64,000 bases of DNA from assembly GCA_944346885.1 (NCBI GenBank), contig CALVMR010000018.1, positions 1-64,000 of the forward strand, written 5' to 3'. The DNA is from an uncultured Clostridia bacterium. Its GTDB lineage: Bacteria; Bacillota; Clostridia; Christensenellales; Borkfalkiaceae. The translations under genes and the position numbers were made by a program. The notes under the pieces are model-generated. The model ran no database searches, was not told the DNA's origin, and saw only the letters and a list, made by a program, of their open reading frames with translations. Shown piece after piece: positions 1 through 8,111 of this stretch (positions within the stretch are counted from its first letter, which is position 1; the number at the start of each line of letters is the position of its first letter).

Positions 1-1373
1 TGCAAAAGAGCTCGGATATAACGGAAACGGGCAGCGCGTACACCGTACCCGAAGAGGCGGACGCCACTTGGGAAGTGTGGTTCAACGGGGCAAAACTTAC
101 CGACGGCGTGACGGAAGAGGGCTTTACGCCCTCCGCCGCGGGCACGTACGAAGTGCGCTATGCCAAAGAGATGTACGGGCAGCCCGCCACGGCAACAATG
201 TACGTGTATGCGGTGGACGCGAGCAAGGTCGAAGAGCCGAACGAGGAATTTGGCGACGACCCGAACGCGGGGCGGCAGGAATCGGCGACCGCCGTTGACG
301 ATACGATGACCTTCCTCGGCACGAATATGCTGCACGTAAGCGGCACGCGCACCCTGCCCGATATGGGCTTTGTGTGGAAGAGCGGCGTCTTCAATGACCT
401 CAATTCCCTCACCATCTACGTGTACAACAATTCGGACGGCGCGATCAATTACAATTACGGTTCGGGCGCGAGCATGCGGATCCAGCCGAAGAGCTGGGGC
501 GTATCCGAAACGCTGAACGCAACGCAGATCGCGCAGTGCGCGGCGGGCTGGAAGGACGATTGCTCGGCGATGAACCTGTTCGGGCGTGAAAACGGGACCG
601 GGCAGTGGGTGTTCAACATTACGGCAAACATTGCCTCCACCACAAATTACGAATTCTTTGTGGCGTTCGTGATGGAGAAGGGCGAGGTGCCCGAACCCAC
701 GTTCACGCTGCAAAAAAGTTCGGACGCCGTGGCGCTGAGCAGCGGTGCATACGCCGTACCCGAAGAGGCGGACGCCACTTGGGAAGTTTGGTTCAACGAA
801 GCAAAACTTACCGACGGCGTGACGGCAGAGGGCTTTACGCCCTCCGCCGCGGGCACGTACGAGGTGCGCTACACCAAAGAGTTGTACGGGCAGATCGCCA
901 CGGCAACGATGTATGTGTATGTTGTAGATACGGATGCGCTCGAAGTGCCGAACAACAGTTTTGAAGCCGATCCGTATGAGCATCCCGTATTCGACACAAT
1001 GGAAGTTGTGGAGACGGATACCCTTGCAAGCGCCATTCATCTGAGCGGCAATTTGACGAGTGTTTGGGATGCGGGCTGCACTTGGAAAACGGGCGTGACC
1101 GACGACCTCGATTCCATTACGTTCTACATTTACAACGGCTCCGACGCCTCCGTCAACTTCGTATACGGCTACGGCGCTTCGGTGCAGGTCGATGCAGGGG
1201 CTTGGGCGGCTGTGACCATTGCGGGTTCGACTTTGACGGATAACGCAAACGGGTACGGAATCGGCTCGCAAGTCGGGCGTGTGGAGAACGAGTGGCTGTT
1301 CGTGCTGCAATTCCAGACCATTTCGACAACGGTGCAGGATATTTATATCTCCGTTGCCATGGATAGGGCATAA
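1..1373 (+). CDS. Secreted repeat protein with Ig-like domains (5' partial)
   Basis: The reading frame is open from base 3 and enters from outside the window, so the start is not seen. The visible 456 residues contain a unit of about 236 residues starting at nt 3 and again, shortened, at nt 711 (both begin QKSSD). Each unit has a small beta-rich Ig-like part with the conserved stretch WEVWFN.AKLTDGV and a GTYEVRY strand, then an acidic linker and a second beta-rich part rich in N, S, T, Y (TIYVYNNSDGAINY and TFYIYNGSDASVNF). This composition is typical of exported, glycan- or surface-binding proteins. No catalytic motif, LPXTG signal or C-terminal membrane anchor is visible before the stop. 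It may be the tail of a larger secreted glycosidase, given the mannosidase next door, but that is inference. Confidence 0.75.
   Translation, partial: QKSSDITETGSAYTVPEEADATWEVWFNGAKLTDGVTEEGFTPSAAGTYEVRYAKEMYGQPATATMYVYAVDASKVEEPNEEFGDDPNAGRQESATAVDDTMTFLGTNMLHVSGTRTLPDMGFVWKSGVFNDLNSLTIYVYNNSDGAINYNYGSGASMRIQPKSWGVSETLNATQIAQCAAGWKDDCSAMNLFGRENGTGQWVFNITANIASTTNYEFFVAFVMEKGEVPEPTFTLQKSSDAVALSSGAYAVPEEADATWEVWFNEAKLTDGVTAEGFTPSAAGTYEVRYTKELYGQIATATMYVYVVDTDALEVPNNSFEADPYEHPVFDTMEVVETDTLASAIHLSGNLTSVWDAGCTWKTGVTDDLDSITFYIYNGSDASVNFVYGYGASVQVDAGAWAAVTIAGSTLTDNANGYGIGSQVGRVENEWLFVLQFQTISTTVQDIYISVAMDRA
3..938 (+). repeat. Intragenic direct repeat, 708-bp period
   Basis: Bases from about 3-230 recur at about 711-938 with long identical runs (for example the segments coding PEEADATWEVWFN and GFTPSAAGTYEV). 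The near-identity at DNA level shows a recent in-frame domain duplication. Confidence 0.85.
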
Positions 1374-1471
1374 GCGGCGGCGCGAAACTTTTAAAAACAG
1401 GAACGCGGCGGCATAACGCCGCGCCGCCCGCCCGATCGGGCGGGCGGAAACCAAAAAGAAAAAACAGGAAC

Positions 1472-1505
1472 GCAATGCAGGTAAAATTCGTTTTACCTGC
1501 ATTGC
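1472..1505 (+). promoter_or_regulatory. Perfect 15-bp hairpin with TTCG tetraloop upstream of mannosidase
   Basis: Arms GCAATGCAGGTAAAA (1472-1486) and its exact complement (1491-1505) enclose a TTCG loop, 30 nt before the mannosidase start codon. No T-run follows on the + strand, so it is not a standard intrinsic terminator. It could be an mRNA-stability or leader structure, or an operator. A second GC-rich palindrome (1426-1447, CCGCCCGCCC/GGGCGGGCGG) lies between it and the upstream stop. Confidence 0.6.
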
Positions 1506-1535
1506 CATACAAAACAAAAAAACAGCGGAGGCGGT

Positions 1536-4046
1536 ATGGAAAAACAGCTTTGCATCGTTTCGCACAGCCATTGGGACAGGGAGTGGTATCTCAGCCACGC
1601 CGAGCACAACTATCGGCTGGTGCGCTTTATGGACAGGCTGCTGGACGTTTTGCAGAAGGACGAGGGCTTCCGGACCTTTCATTTGGACGGGCAGATCCTC
1701 ATTTTGGAGGACTACCTCGCCGTGCGCCCGCAGAGGCGCGCGCTCGTGTGCAGGCTCATTGCCGAGGGGCGCATTAAGATCGGTCCCTTTTATATCTTGC
1801 AGGACGAGTATCTCATCAGCGGCGAGGCGAACGTGCGCAACATTCTCGTGGGGCTGAAAGAGTGCGAGGCGTTCGGCACGCCGAGCAAAACGGGGTATTT
1901 TCCGGACGCCTTCGGCAACATCGGGCAAATGCCGCAGATCCTGCGCGGCTTCGGGCTGGATAACGCCTTTTTCGGCAGGGGGATCATCCCCACGGGGTAC
2001 GCCAACGAAGTGCTGGGCAAGGCGGAAGAGGGCTATTCCGAGATCGTGTGGGAGGGGGCGGACGGCAGCGAGGTCATCGGCGTGCAGTTCGTCAACTGGT
2101 ACCACAACGCCATGGAGATCCCCACGCAGCCCAAAGAGGCGTGCGTAGAACGGCTGCAACGCATTATGGAAGACTGTTCTCTCGCCGCCCGCACGCCCTA
2201 CCTGCTCGGCATGAACGGCTGCGACCACGAGCCCGTGCAGGCAGACCTTTCCAAGGTGTTTGCCGTCGCAAAAGAGGCGGGGCTGAACGTCGTGCACTGC
2301 TCGCTGGAAGAGTATTTGGAAAAGATCCGCCCCTACAAAGAGAGGTTTTACCGCTTTAAGGGGGAGATCGAGGGGCAAAACGGCAGCGGCTTCAACACCC
2401 TCATCAACACGGCGAGCAGCCGCGTGTATCTCAAACAGCAAAATTACACCGCGCAGTATTTGCTCGAATCGGTCGCCGAGCCGCTCTCGGTCATCGCCGA
2501 GGGGTACGGCGTTGCGTACGACGCCGATATTTTGTATTGGACGTGGAAGCGGCTGCTGCAAAACCACCCGCATGACAGCATTTGCGGCTGCGGGGTAGAC
2601 AGCGTGTACCGCGGCATGGAGGCGCGCTTTACCGACGCGATCGATACGGCGCGCAGCCTGATCGAAGAGACGGGCAAAAAGCTGGCGCAAAAGCTGTGCC
2701 CCGCGCAGGGCGGCGTGCTCGCCGTCAACTGCACTTGCCTGCCCAAAAAGGGGTATGCGGAGTGCTTTGTCGATTTTAAAGAGGGCGAACGCGCCCCCGT
2801 CTCTCCCGTTTTGGAGGACGAAAACGGGAAGGTTGTGCCCGCCCGTATCGAAAACCTCGGCACCGTGCGCGTATTCGAGCTGCCGGAGGATACGTTCCGG
2901 CAGGTGTACGACGTGCACCGCTTCCGCGTGCGCTTTTTGGCGGAGGCGGAGGGCGCTTCCTGCCGCGTGTACCGCCTTGCCGAAGGGAGCGCCGCGCCGC
3001 TCGTCCGCTGCGGGCGGCGGAGCATGGAAAACGAAACGCTTCATGTGCGCATCCGCGCAAACGGCACGTTCGACGTGCGCCGCAAGGGCAAAAAAGCGTG
3101 CGCCGCAGGGCAAAATTATTTTGCGGAGATCGGCGACAAGGGCAACGAGTACGAATTTATCCGCACGGGCGAAGCGCACGATACGCGCCGGAGCAGCGCG
3201 CGCGTCGAATGCCTGTACGCGGACGCAGCGGAGGCGTGCTTTGCCGTTACGGTGCGGCTGATGCAGCAAAACGGCAAGCCCGTTTCGGTGCGCAGCGAAC
3301 TGTCTTTGCGGGCGGGCGAACCGTTCGTACGGGTGCGCGTCCGCTTTGAAAATGCTTGCAAAAACCACCGCATCCGCGCCTGCTTCCCCTGCGAGGGGAG
3401 CGCGGGCGTGCACCGCGCGGCGGGGCAGTTCGATCTCACCGAACGCCCGAACGTGCCGGGGCCGCGCTGGCAAAACGAAAACGATCCGCAGCGGGCGGAG
3501 GCGTTCGTAGAGCGCCCGTTTGCTTCGGCGGGCGGCAGTTTTGTGGCGCTGCGCGGGCTGCACGAGTACGAGATCGGCAAGGACGGTGCCACGCAGGTCA
3601 CGCTGGTGCGCGGCGTCGGGGAGATGGGGGATTGGTTCTATTTCCCCACCGAAGATTCGCAGTGTTTGGGCGAATGCACGGCGGAATACGCCGTCGGCGT
3701 GTATGCCGCAAGCGAGCGCGAAGAGGCGCTGCTCGCCGCTTACGATTTCCACCGCCCGCCCTTTGCCGCGTTCGGCGGCTGCGGCGCGGGCGAAGCGGTG
3801 CAGGCGAGCCCCGCGCGCGTATACGGCAATGTGGTGCAGTCCTGTTTGAAAAAGGCGGAGGACGGGAACGGCGTCATCGCGCGCGTATTCAATCCCTTTG
3901 CCGTCCCGCAGGCGCTCCGCTTTGCGGGCGGCGTGCGGCAGACCGACCTGCAAGAGAAGGCAGACGAAGAGGCGCAGCCCGTTGCCGCGCCCAAAAAGAT
4001 CGTAACATTGCGCTTTGCGCCCGCCGTGCGGGCGGAAAACGAATAA
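1536..4046 (+). CDS. Glycoside hydrolase family 38 alpha-mannosidase
   Basis: An 836-residue protein, normal for bacterial GH38 enzymes, with no signal peptide, so probably cytoplasmic. The family metal-site signature HSHWDREWY is at residues 10-18 (H12 and D14 as zinc ligands), the nucleophile region GYFPDAFGN has its Asp near residue 124, MNGCDHEP lies near residue 228, and the distal His motif NHPHDSICGC is near residue 345. The middle helical domain and C-terminal beta domains follow. GH38 enzymes are retaining alpha-mannosidases. The HSHWDREWY form also occurs in mannosylglycerate hydrolases, so the exact substrate (mannose oligosaccharides, N-glycan fragments or mannosylglycerate) is open. 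The ATG is preceded by AGCGGAGGCGG. A 46-bp segment including the stop codon is duplicated just downstream. Confidence 0.9.
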   Translation: MEKQLCIVSHSHWDREWYLSHAEHNYRLVRFMDRLLDVLQKDEGFRTFHLDGQILILEDYLAVRPQRRALVCRLIAEGRIKIGPFYILQDEYLISGEANVRNILVGLKECEAFGTPSKTGYFPDAFGNIGQMPQILRGFGLDNAFFGRGIIPTGYANEVLGKAEEGYSEIVWEGADGSEVIGVQFVNWYHNAMEIPTQPKEACVERLQRIMEDCSLAARTPYLLGMNGCDHEPVQADLSKVFAVAKEAGLNVVHCSLEEYLEKIRPYKERFYRFKGEIEGQNGSGFNTLINTASSRVYLKQQNYTAQYLLESVAEPLSVIAEGYGVAYDADILYWTWKRLLQNHPHDSICGCGVDSVYRGMEARFTDAIDTARSLIEETGKKLAQKLCPAQGGVLAVNCTCLPKKGYAECFVDFKEGERAPVSPVLEDENGKVVPARIENLGTVRVFELPEDTFRQVYDVHRFRVRFLAEAEGASCRVYRLAEGSAAPLVRCGRRSMENETLHVRIRANGTFDVRRKGKKACAAGQNYFAEIGDKGNEYEFIRTGEAHDTRRSSARVECLYADAAEACFAVTVRLMQQNGKPVSVRSELSLRAGEPFVRVRVRFENACKNHRIRACFPCEGSAGVHRAAGQFDLTERPNVPGPRWQNENDPQRAEAFVERPFASAGGSFVALRGLHEYEIGKDGATQVTLVRGVGEMGDWFYFPTEDSQCLGECTAEYAVGVYAASEREEALLAAYDFHRPPFAAFGGCGAGEAVQASPARVYGNVVQSCLKKAEDGNGVIARVFNPFAVPQALRFAGGVRQTDLQEKADEEAQPVAAPKKIVTLRFAPAVRAENE

Positions 4047-4110
4047 CTGCGGGCAAAACGCGGCGCAGATCGCGCGGGCGGAAAACGAATAACTGCGGGC
4101 AAAGCGCGGC
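4028..4110 (+). repeat. 46-bp tandem duplication spanning the mannosidase stop codon
   Basis: GCGGGCGGAAAACGAATAAC begins at 4028 and again at 4074, followed each time by CTGCGGGCAAA and CGCGGCGC. The second copy re-creates the last codons and stop outside the gene. Confidence 0.85.
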
Positions 4111-4179
4111 GCGGGCAGCCCCGTCGGGGCGGTTCGTTCCAAGCCGCGGCGCGCGGCAAAAAAGAAAGACGTCGCCCCT

Positions 4180-4225
4180 GCGCGCAAAAAATAAAAACGA
4201 CGGCGCCCCTGCATGCAGGGGCGCC
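4180..4225 (-). terminator. Probable terminator of the reverse-strand membrane gene
   Basis: The palindrome GGCGCCCCTGCATGCAGGGG... (4202-4225) is followed on the minus strand by GTCGTTTTTATTTTTT. It lies between the convergent mannosidase and membrane-protein genes and may serve both. Confidence 0.6.
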
Positions 4226-4312
4226 TGGATCGAAGCGCGGTTTTTTATAAATACGGATGCAGCGTTATAAAGCAAAGGCGCGCGGCGCCGAAGGGAAGAG
4301 GGCGCGCCTGCG

Positions 4313-5029
4313 TCAAAGCGCGGCGCGGTCCGCGCGGGCGGTTTCGCGTTCGGCGTTTTGTGCTTCGCCTGCCGCGGGGTTTTCGGCGTTTTGCGCCGCG
4401 CCCGCTTTGGTTTTTTCGTTTTCGATGGCTTCGGCTCTTTGCGCCGCGCCTGTTTTGGTTTTTTCGCCTGCGGCGGGGGCGGGGCGCGTCGGGTATGCCG
4501 CGCAGCGGCGCAGGGGGCACAGGGCTGCCCGTTCCGTGCCTATGTTTGCAACGATCTGCGCGATATCCGCTTGCTTTCCGTCCGCATCGGGCAGGGTGCC
4601 GCGCACGAACCGCTTTTTGCCCAGCCCCTGCGGATATTTGCGCGCAAGCACTTCCGCCGCAATGTTTACCGCCAGGCACATGCTCGTGATCGCCGCCGAA
4701 ATGCCCGCCACGATCCACGGCAGCGCCGCCTGCTGGTGCGCTGCCGAAACAAAAAAGACAACGGTCAGCGCGGTCGCCGCCAGCTGCAAGGTCAGTTTTG
4801 CGATGCGCAGCAGCCGCTGCCAACGCGGGCGGGGCTTGCCGCGCAGGTTCACGCGGTAACTGATAAAGGTGATCGCCGCCGTCAGCGCGAGCACCGCCCC
4901 GACGAGCGCCAAAAGCGCGGTGCCGAGCGGGGTCTGAAAGGAGAGGAAGTAGTACAGCGCATACGCGGCGTACCCCGCATAGCCGACGAGGACGATGCAG
5001 CTGAATGCGAATTTTGCTCTTTGCAGCAT
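4313..5029 (-). CDS. Hypothetical membrane protein with low-complexity C-terminal tail
   Basis: I do not recognise this family. The 238-residue product has four hydrophobic segments: FSCIVLVGYAGYAAYALYYF, a second around LGTALLALVGAVLALTAAI, a third around LTLQLAATALTVVFFV, and a fourth around WIVAGISAAITSMCLAV. The last 60 or so residues are a hydrophilic tail rich in A, E, K, T with repeated GAAQ.AE units. The start at 5029 is chosen because GGAGAGGAGGGG precedes it. The longer frame to 5077 would begin inside the promoter, whose -10 box is at 5069-5074. It is a stand-alone transcription unit on the minus strand. Confidence 0.7.
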   Translation of the reverse strand: MLQRAKFAFSCIVLVGYAGYAAYALYYFLSFQTPLGTALLALVGAVLALTAAITFISYRVNLRGKPRPRWQRLLRIAKLTLQLAATALTVVFFVSAAHQQAALPWIVAGISAAITSMCLAVNIAAEVLARKYPQGLGKKRFVRGTLPDADGKQADIAQIVANIGTERAALCPLRRCAAYPTRPAPAAGEKTKTGAAQRAEAIENEKTKAGAAQNAENPAAGEAQNAERETARADRAAL

Positions 5030-5068
5030 GGCGCCCCTCCTCTCCGCGGCTGTGTGCCGCACGTCTTT

Positions 5069-5097
5069 ACTATACACGTCTTTTTTGCGTTTTGCAA
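5069..5097 (-). promoter_or_regulatory. SigA-type promoter, reverse strand
   Basis: TTGCAA (-35, 5092-5097) and TATAGT (-10, 5069-5074) are separated by 17 nt on the minus strand, upstream of the membrane-protein gene. Confidence 0.7.
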
Positions 5098-5141
5098 CTG
5101 TTTTGCGCGGGGCAAATTTCTCGGCAGAGGGGCAAAATCGG

Positions 5142-5170
5142 TTTACAACGGGCTATGCCCGTGCTATAAT
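5142..5170 (+). promoter_or_regulatory. SigA-type promoter of the 2-oxoacid oxidoreductase operon
   Basis: TTTACA (5142-5147), 17-nt spacer, TATAAT (5165-5170); 43 nt before the ferredoxin start. Confidence 0.8.
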
Positions 5171-5213
5171 GCATGCATTGCGAAAATTTATTTCGGAACA
5201 AAAGAGGTAGGTC

Positions 5214-5420
5214 ATGGCTTCGATCACGATCGACGAACGGATATGCAAGGGCTGCGGGCTGTGCGCCGACGCCTGCCCGAAAAAGGTGATCTCGCTGAGC
5301 GAGCACAGGATGAACGCGAACGGATACCTTGTGGCGGAGGCTGTCAATCCGCAAAACTGCATCGGCTGCGCGTTTTGCGCCGTCATGTGCCCCGATCTTG
5401 CGATCACGGTGGAAAAGTAG
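5214..5420 (+). CDS. 2x[4Fe-4S] ferredoxin, delta subunit of 2-oxoacid:ferredoxin oxidoreductase
   Basis: A 68-residue protein with two cluster motifs, CKGCGLCADACP (residues 11-22) and CIGCAFCAVMCP near residue 49, each CxxCxxCxxxCP. It matches the VorD/KorD/PorD electron-transfer subunit, which passes electrons from the TPP-dependent catalytic subunits to soluble ferredoxin. It is the first gene after a strong promoter, with RBS AAAGAGG, and is followed after 108 nt by the alpha, beta and gamma subunits. The gap contains a GC hairpin (5452-5479) that could adjust the ratio of this subunit to the rest. Confidence 0.9.
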   Translation: MASITIDERICKGCGLCADACPKKVISLSEHRMNANGYLVAEAVNPQNCIGCAFCAVMCPDLAITVEK

Positions 5421-5451
5421 GGGCGCAAACAAGGCGGGCGGCAAGCGTTTT

Positions 5452-5479
5452 TTTCTTTGCGCCGTGCGGCGCAAAGAAA
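5452..5479 (+). terminator. Intra-operon hairpin, possible attenuator
   Basis: Stem TTCTTTGCGCC / GGCGCAAAGAA with loop GTGC lies between the ferredoxin gene and vorB. A T-run precedes rather than follows it on the + strand, so it is more likely a processing or stability hairpin than a full terminator. Confidence 0.4.
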
Positions 5480-5528
5480 GGGGGCGCTTTTTGCCCGTTT
5501 AAACGATACGGCTGCTTAGAGGTCTTAT

Positions 5529-6602
5529 ATGAGTAAAATTTTATTGCACGGAACAGAAGCGATCTGCGAAGGCGCGCTGCGCAACGGCTGCCGCGCGTTC
5601 TTCGGCTATCCCATCACCCCGCAGAACGAAGTGCCGGAATACATGTCCGTCAAAATGCCGCAGCTGGGCGGCGTGTTCGTGCAGGCGGAGTCGGAAGTTG
5701 CCGCCATCAACATGGTGTACGGCGCGGCGGGCGCGGGCGTGCGCGCCATGACCAGTTCTTCCAGCCCCGGCGTCAGCCTCAAACAGGAGGGCATCTCGTA
5801 CGTGGCGTGCGCGCGCATCCCCTGCGTCATCGTCAACGTCATGCGCGCGGGCCCCGGCTTGGGCGGCATCCAGCCTGCGCAGGGCGATTATTTTCAGGCG
5901 ACCAAGGGCGGCGGGCACGGCGATTATCATCTCATCGTGTTGGCACCTTCCTCGGTGCAGGAAGCCTGCGACTTCACGTATAAAGCCTTCGATCTTTCGG
6001 ATAAATACCGCGTTCCCGCCATGATCTTGGCGGACGGCATGATCGGGCAGCTGATGGAGCCCGTCGAACTGCCGCCCATGCGCAGCCTTTCGGATATCCC
6101 AAAAAAGGAATGGGCGACGGACGGCAGGTTCGGCGAAAAGCGCCGTATCCTCAACTCTCTTCTCATCGAACCGGACGTGTTGGAGCCGCACGTGAACGAG
6201 CTTGCCGCCACGTACGAAGAGATCAAAAGGAACGAGGCGCGCTGCGAGCGCTACAAAACGGAGGACGCCGAGATCGTGCTTACCGCCTACGGAACGGTGG
6301 CGCGCATCTGCAAGAGCGCGGCGGATAAACTGCGCGAGCAGGGGGTCAAGGCGGGCTGCATCCGCCCCGTTACGGTGTTCCCGTTCCCCGAAGAGGCGTA
6401 TGCCGCCGTTGCGGCGCAGCCCTCCGTCAAAGCCTTTCTCGACGTGGAGCTTTCGCTCGGTCAAATGGTGGAGGACGTCCGCCTCGCCGTCGCGGGCAAA
6501 AAACCGGTCCGCTTTTACGGCAGAACGGGCGGCAACGTGCCGAGCGAAGAGGAGATCGTGCAACAGGCGCTGCGCGTGCTTGCCGAGGAGAAACGCATAT
6601 GA
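5529..6602 (+). CDS. vorB: 2-oxoacid:ferredoxin oxidoreductase alpha subunit (VorB/KorA type)
   Basis: The 357-residue alpha subunit carries the pyrimidine-binding TPP fold and the transketolase C-terminal domain. Typical family sequence is visible at GYPITPQNEVPEYM near residue 26 and in the MTSSSSPGVSLKQEG segment near residue 74. Together with the next two genes it converts a 2-oxoacid and CoA to acyl-CoA, CO2 and reduced ferredoxin in the cytoplasm. The length and gene order fit the four-subunit branched-chain (3-methyl-2-oxobutanoate) or 2-oxoglutarate enzymes better than pyruvate oxidoreductase. Sequence alone does not separate 2-oxoisovalerate from 2-oxoglutarate. It overlaps the next gene by ATGA. 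Confidence 0.88.
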   Translation: MSKILLHGTEAICEGALRNGCRAFFGYPITPQNEVPEYMSVKMPQLGGVFVQAESEVAAINMVYGAAGAGVRAMTSSSSPGVSLKQEGISYVACARIPCVIVNVMRAGPGLGGIQPAQGDYFQATKGGGHGDYHLIVLAPSSVQEACDFTYKAFDLSDKYRVPAMILADGMIGQLMEPVELPPMRSLSDIPKKEWATDGRFGEKRRILNSLLIEPDVLEPHVNELAATYEEIKRNEARCERYKTEDAEIVLTAYGTVARICKSAADKLREQGVKAGCIRPVTVFPFPEEAYAAVAAQPSVKAFLDVELSLGQMVEDVRLAVAGKKPVRFYGRTGGNVPSEEEIVQQALRVLAEEKRI

Positions 6603-7357
6603 AAGTTTTTGAAAAAACGAAGATGCTCACCGATGTACATATGCACTATTGCCCCGGATGCACGCACGGCATCGTGCACCGCATCGTCGCCGAGAGCATC
6701 GAAGAGCTGGGTTTGGAACAAAAGTGCATCGGCATCGCGCCCGTCGGGTGCGCGGTGTTCGCCTACAATTATTTTAACTGCGACATGCAGGAAGCGGCGC
6801 ACGGCCGCGCGCCCGCCGTTGCCACGGGCATCAAGCGCTGTTTGCCCGACCGCACGGTCTTCGTTTACCAAGGAGACGGCGACCTCGCCTCCATCGGCAT
6901 GGCGGAAACGGTGCATGCCGCCGCCCGCGGGGAAAAGTTTACCGTTATCTTCATCAACAACAGCATTTACGGCATGACGGGCGGGCAGATGGCGCCGACG
7001 ACGCTCGTCGGGCAAAAGGCGACCACCTGCCAAAGCGGGCGCGACCCCGCCGTCAACGGTTACCCCATCCGCATGTGTGAATTGCTCGCCACGCTGGATG
7101 CGCCCTATTACATCGAGCGCGTTTCCACGCAGGACGTAAAGCACGTGCTCGCCGCCAAAAAGGCGATCAAAAAGGCGCTCAAATTCCAGTCCGAAGGCAG
7201 GGGGTACACCTTTATCGAAGTGCTCGTTTCCTGCCCCACCAACTGGCACATGAAGCCGGTGGACGCGCTGCATTTTATGGCGGAGGAGTGCACCAAAACC
7301 TTCCCGCTCGGCGTGTACCGCGATAAGTCTGCGGAGGAGGGTAAAGAGCATGCTTAA
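6599..7357 (+). CDS. korB: 2-oxoacid:ferredoxin oxidoreductase beta subunit, TPP-binding
   Basis: A 252-residue protein with the YCPGCTHG segment near residue 18, the TPP-Mg site GDGDLASIGM near residue 97 and NNSIYGMTGGQ near residue 120, all typical of the beta (TPP diphosphate-binding) subunit. It forms the active site with the alpha subunit encoded just upstream. Its ATG overlaps the vorB stop and its 3' end overlaps the gamma-subunit start by 8 nt, indicating translational coupling. The substrate assignment is shared with vorB and remains open between 2-oxoglutarate and branched-chain 2-oxoacids. Confidence 0.88.
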   Translation: MKVFEKTKMLTDVHMHYCPGCTHGIVHRIVAESIEELGLEQKCIGIAPVGCAVFAYNYFNCDMQEAAHGRAPAVATGIKRCLPDRTVFVYQGDGDLASIGMAETVHAAARGEKFTVIFINNSIYGMTGGQMAPTTLVGQKATTCQSGRDPAVNGYPIRMCELLATLDAPYYIERVSTQDVKHVLAAKKAIKKALKFQSEGRGYTFIEVLVSCPTNWHMKPVDALHFMAEECTKTFPLGVYRDKSAEEGKEHA

Positions 7358-7892
7358 AATTTTGCTGGCAGGGCAGGGCGGTCAAGGCGTTTTGAGCGCG
7401 GGCAGGTTCCTCGCCGCGTGCGGGCTGCACGAGGGAAAGGAGGTCTCCTATCTCCCCGCCTACGGCCCGGAGATGCGTGGCGGCACCGCAAACTGTTCGG
7501 TCATCGTTTCCGAAAAACCCATTGCTTCCCCCCTGTGCACTGTGCCGGACGTGCTCATCGCCATGAACGCGCCCAGCTTCCATAAATTTGCGCCGCGCGT
7601 GGCTTCGGGCGGGATCATCCTCGTAAACGGTTCGCTCTCCGATTGCTATGCCGGGCGCGACGACGTGCGCGTGTACGACATCGCCGCCAACGACCTCGCC
7701 ATCGAGGCGGGCGACATCCGTTCCGCCAACATGATCTTGGCGGGCGCGCTGTGCGAACTGACGAAAGTCGTGCAGGAGCGCAGCTTTATCAACTGCTTGA
7801 ACGAGCAGTTCGTCGGCAAGCCGCATGTGTGCGAGGTGAACAAACGCGCCTTTGCCGCGGGCGTTGCCGCCGTGAAGGAAAAGGACGCATAA
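7350..7892 (+). CDS. korC: 2-oxoacid:ferredoxin oxidoreductase gamma subunit
   Basis: The 180-residue protein begins MLKILLAGQGGQGVLSAGR, the glycine-rich signature of the gamma subunit (POR/KOR gamma fold), and has the conserved YGPEMRGGTANCSVIVS segment near residue 38. It completes the four-subunit complex with the ferredoxin-like, alpha and beta subunits encoded upstream. It is the last gene of the operon: a strong intrinsic terminator follows 18 nt after the stop. Confidence 0.9.
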   Translation: MLKILLAGQGGQGVLSAGRFLAACGLHEGKEVSYLPAYGPEMRGGTANCSVIVSEKPIASPLCTVPDVLIAMNAPSFHKFAPRVASGGIILVNGSLSDCYAGRDDVRVYDIAANDLAIEAGDIRSANMILAGALCELTKVVQERSFINCLNEQFVGKPHVCEVNKRAFAAGVAAVKEKDA

Positions 7893-7910
7893 ACAAAAAA
7901 CAAGATCGGG

Positions 7911-7937
7911 GCGGCTCCGCGGTGCGGAGCCGCTTTT
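7911..7937 (+). terminator. Intrinsic terminator after korC
   Basis: GCGGCTCCGC / GCGGAGCCGC with loop GGT, followed by TTTT. Confidence 0.8.
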
Positions 7938-8032
7938 GCGCGCCCGAAAGGGCGAAAAAAGGTGAAAAAGGAAAAGGGCGCTTTTTTGCGTGAAACATTT
8001 TGCCTCTTTGCGCCTTTTGTGCGGCGATATGC

Positions 8033-8061
8033 TTGATAAATTTCCGCTTCTTTGTTACAAT
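8033..8061 (+). promoter_or_regulatory. SigA-type promoter of asnS
   Basis: TTGATA (8033-8038), 17-nt spacer, TACAAT (8056-8061). Confidence 0.7.
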
Positions 8062-8111
8062 AAAACAGATAAGATCTTTTTTTCGGTGCCGTAAAGGCGG
8101 GGTAAACGACT

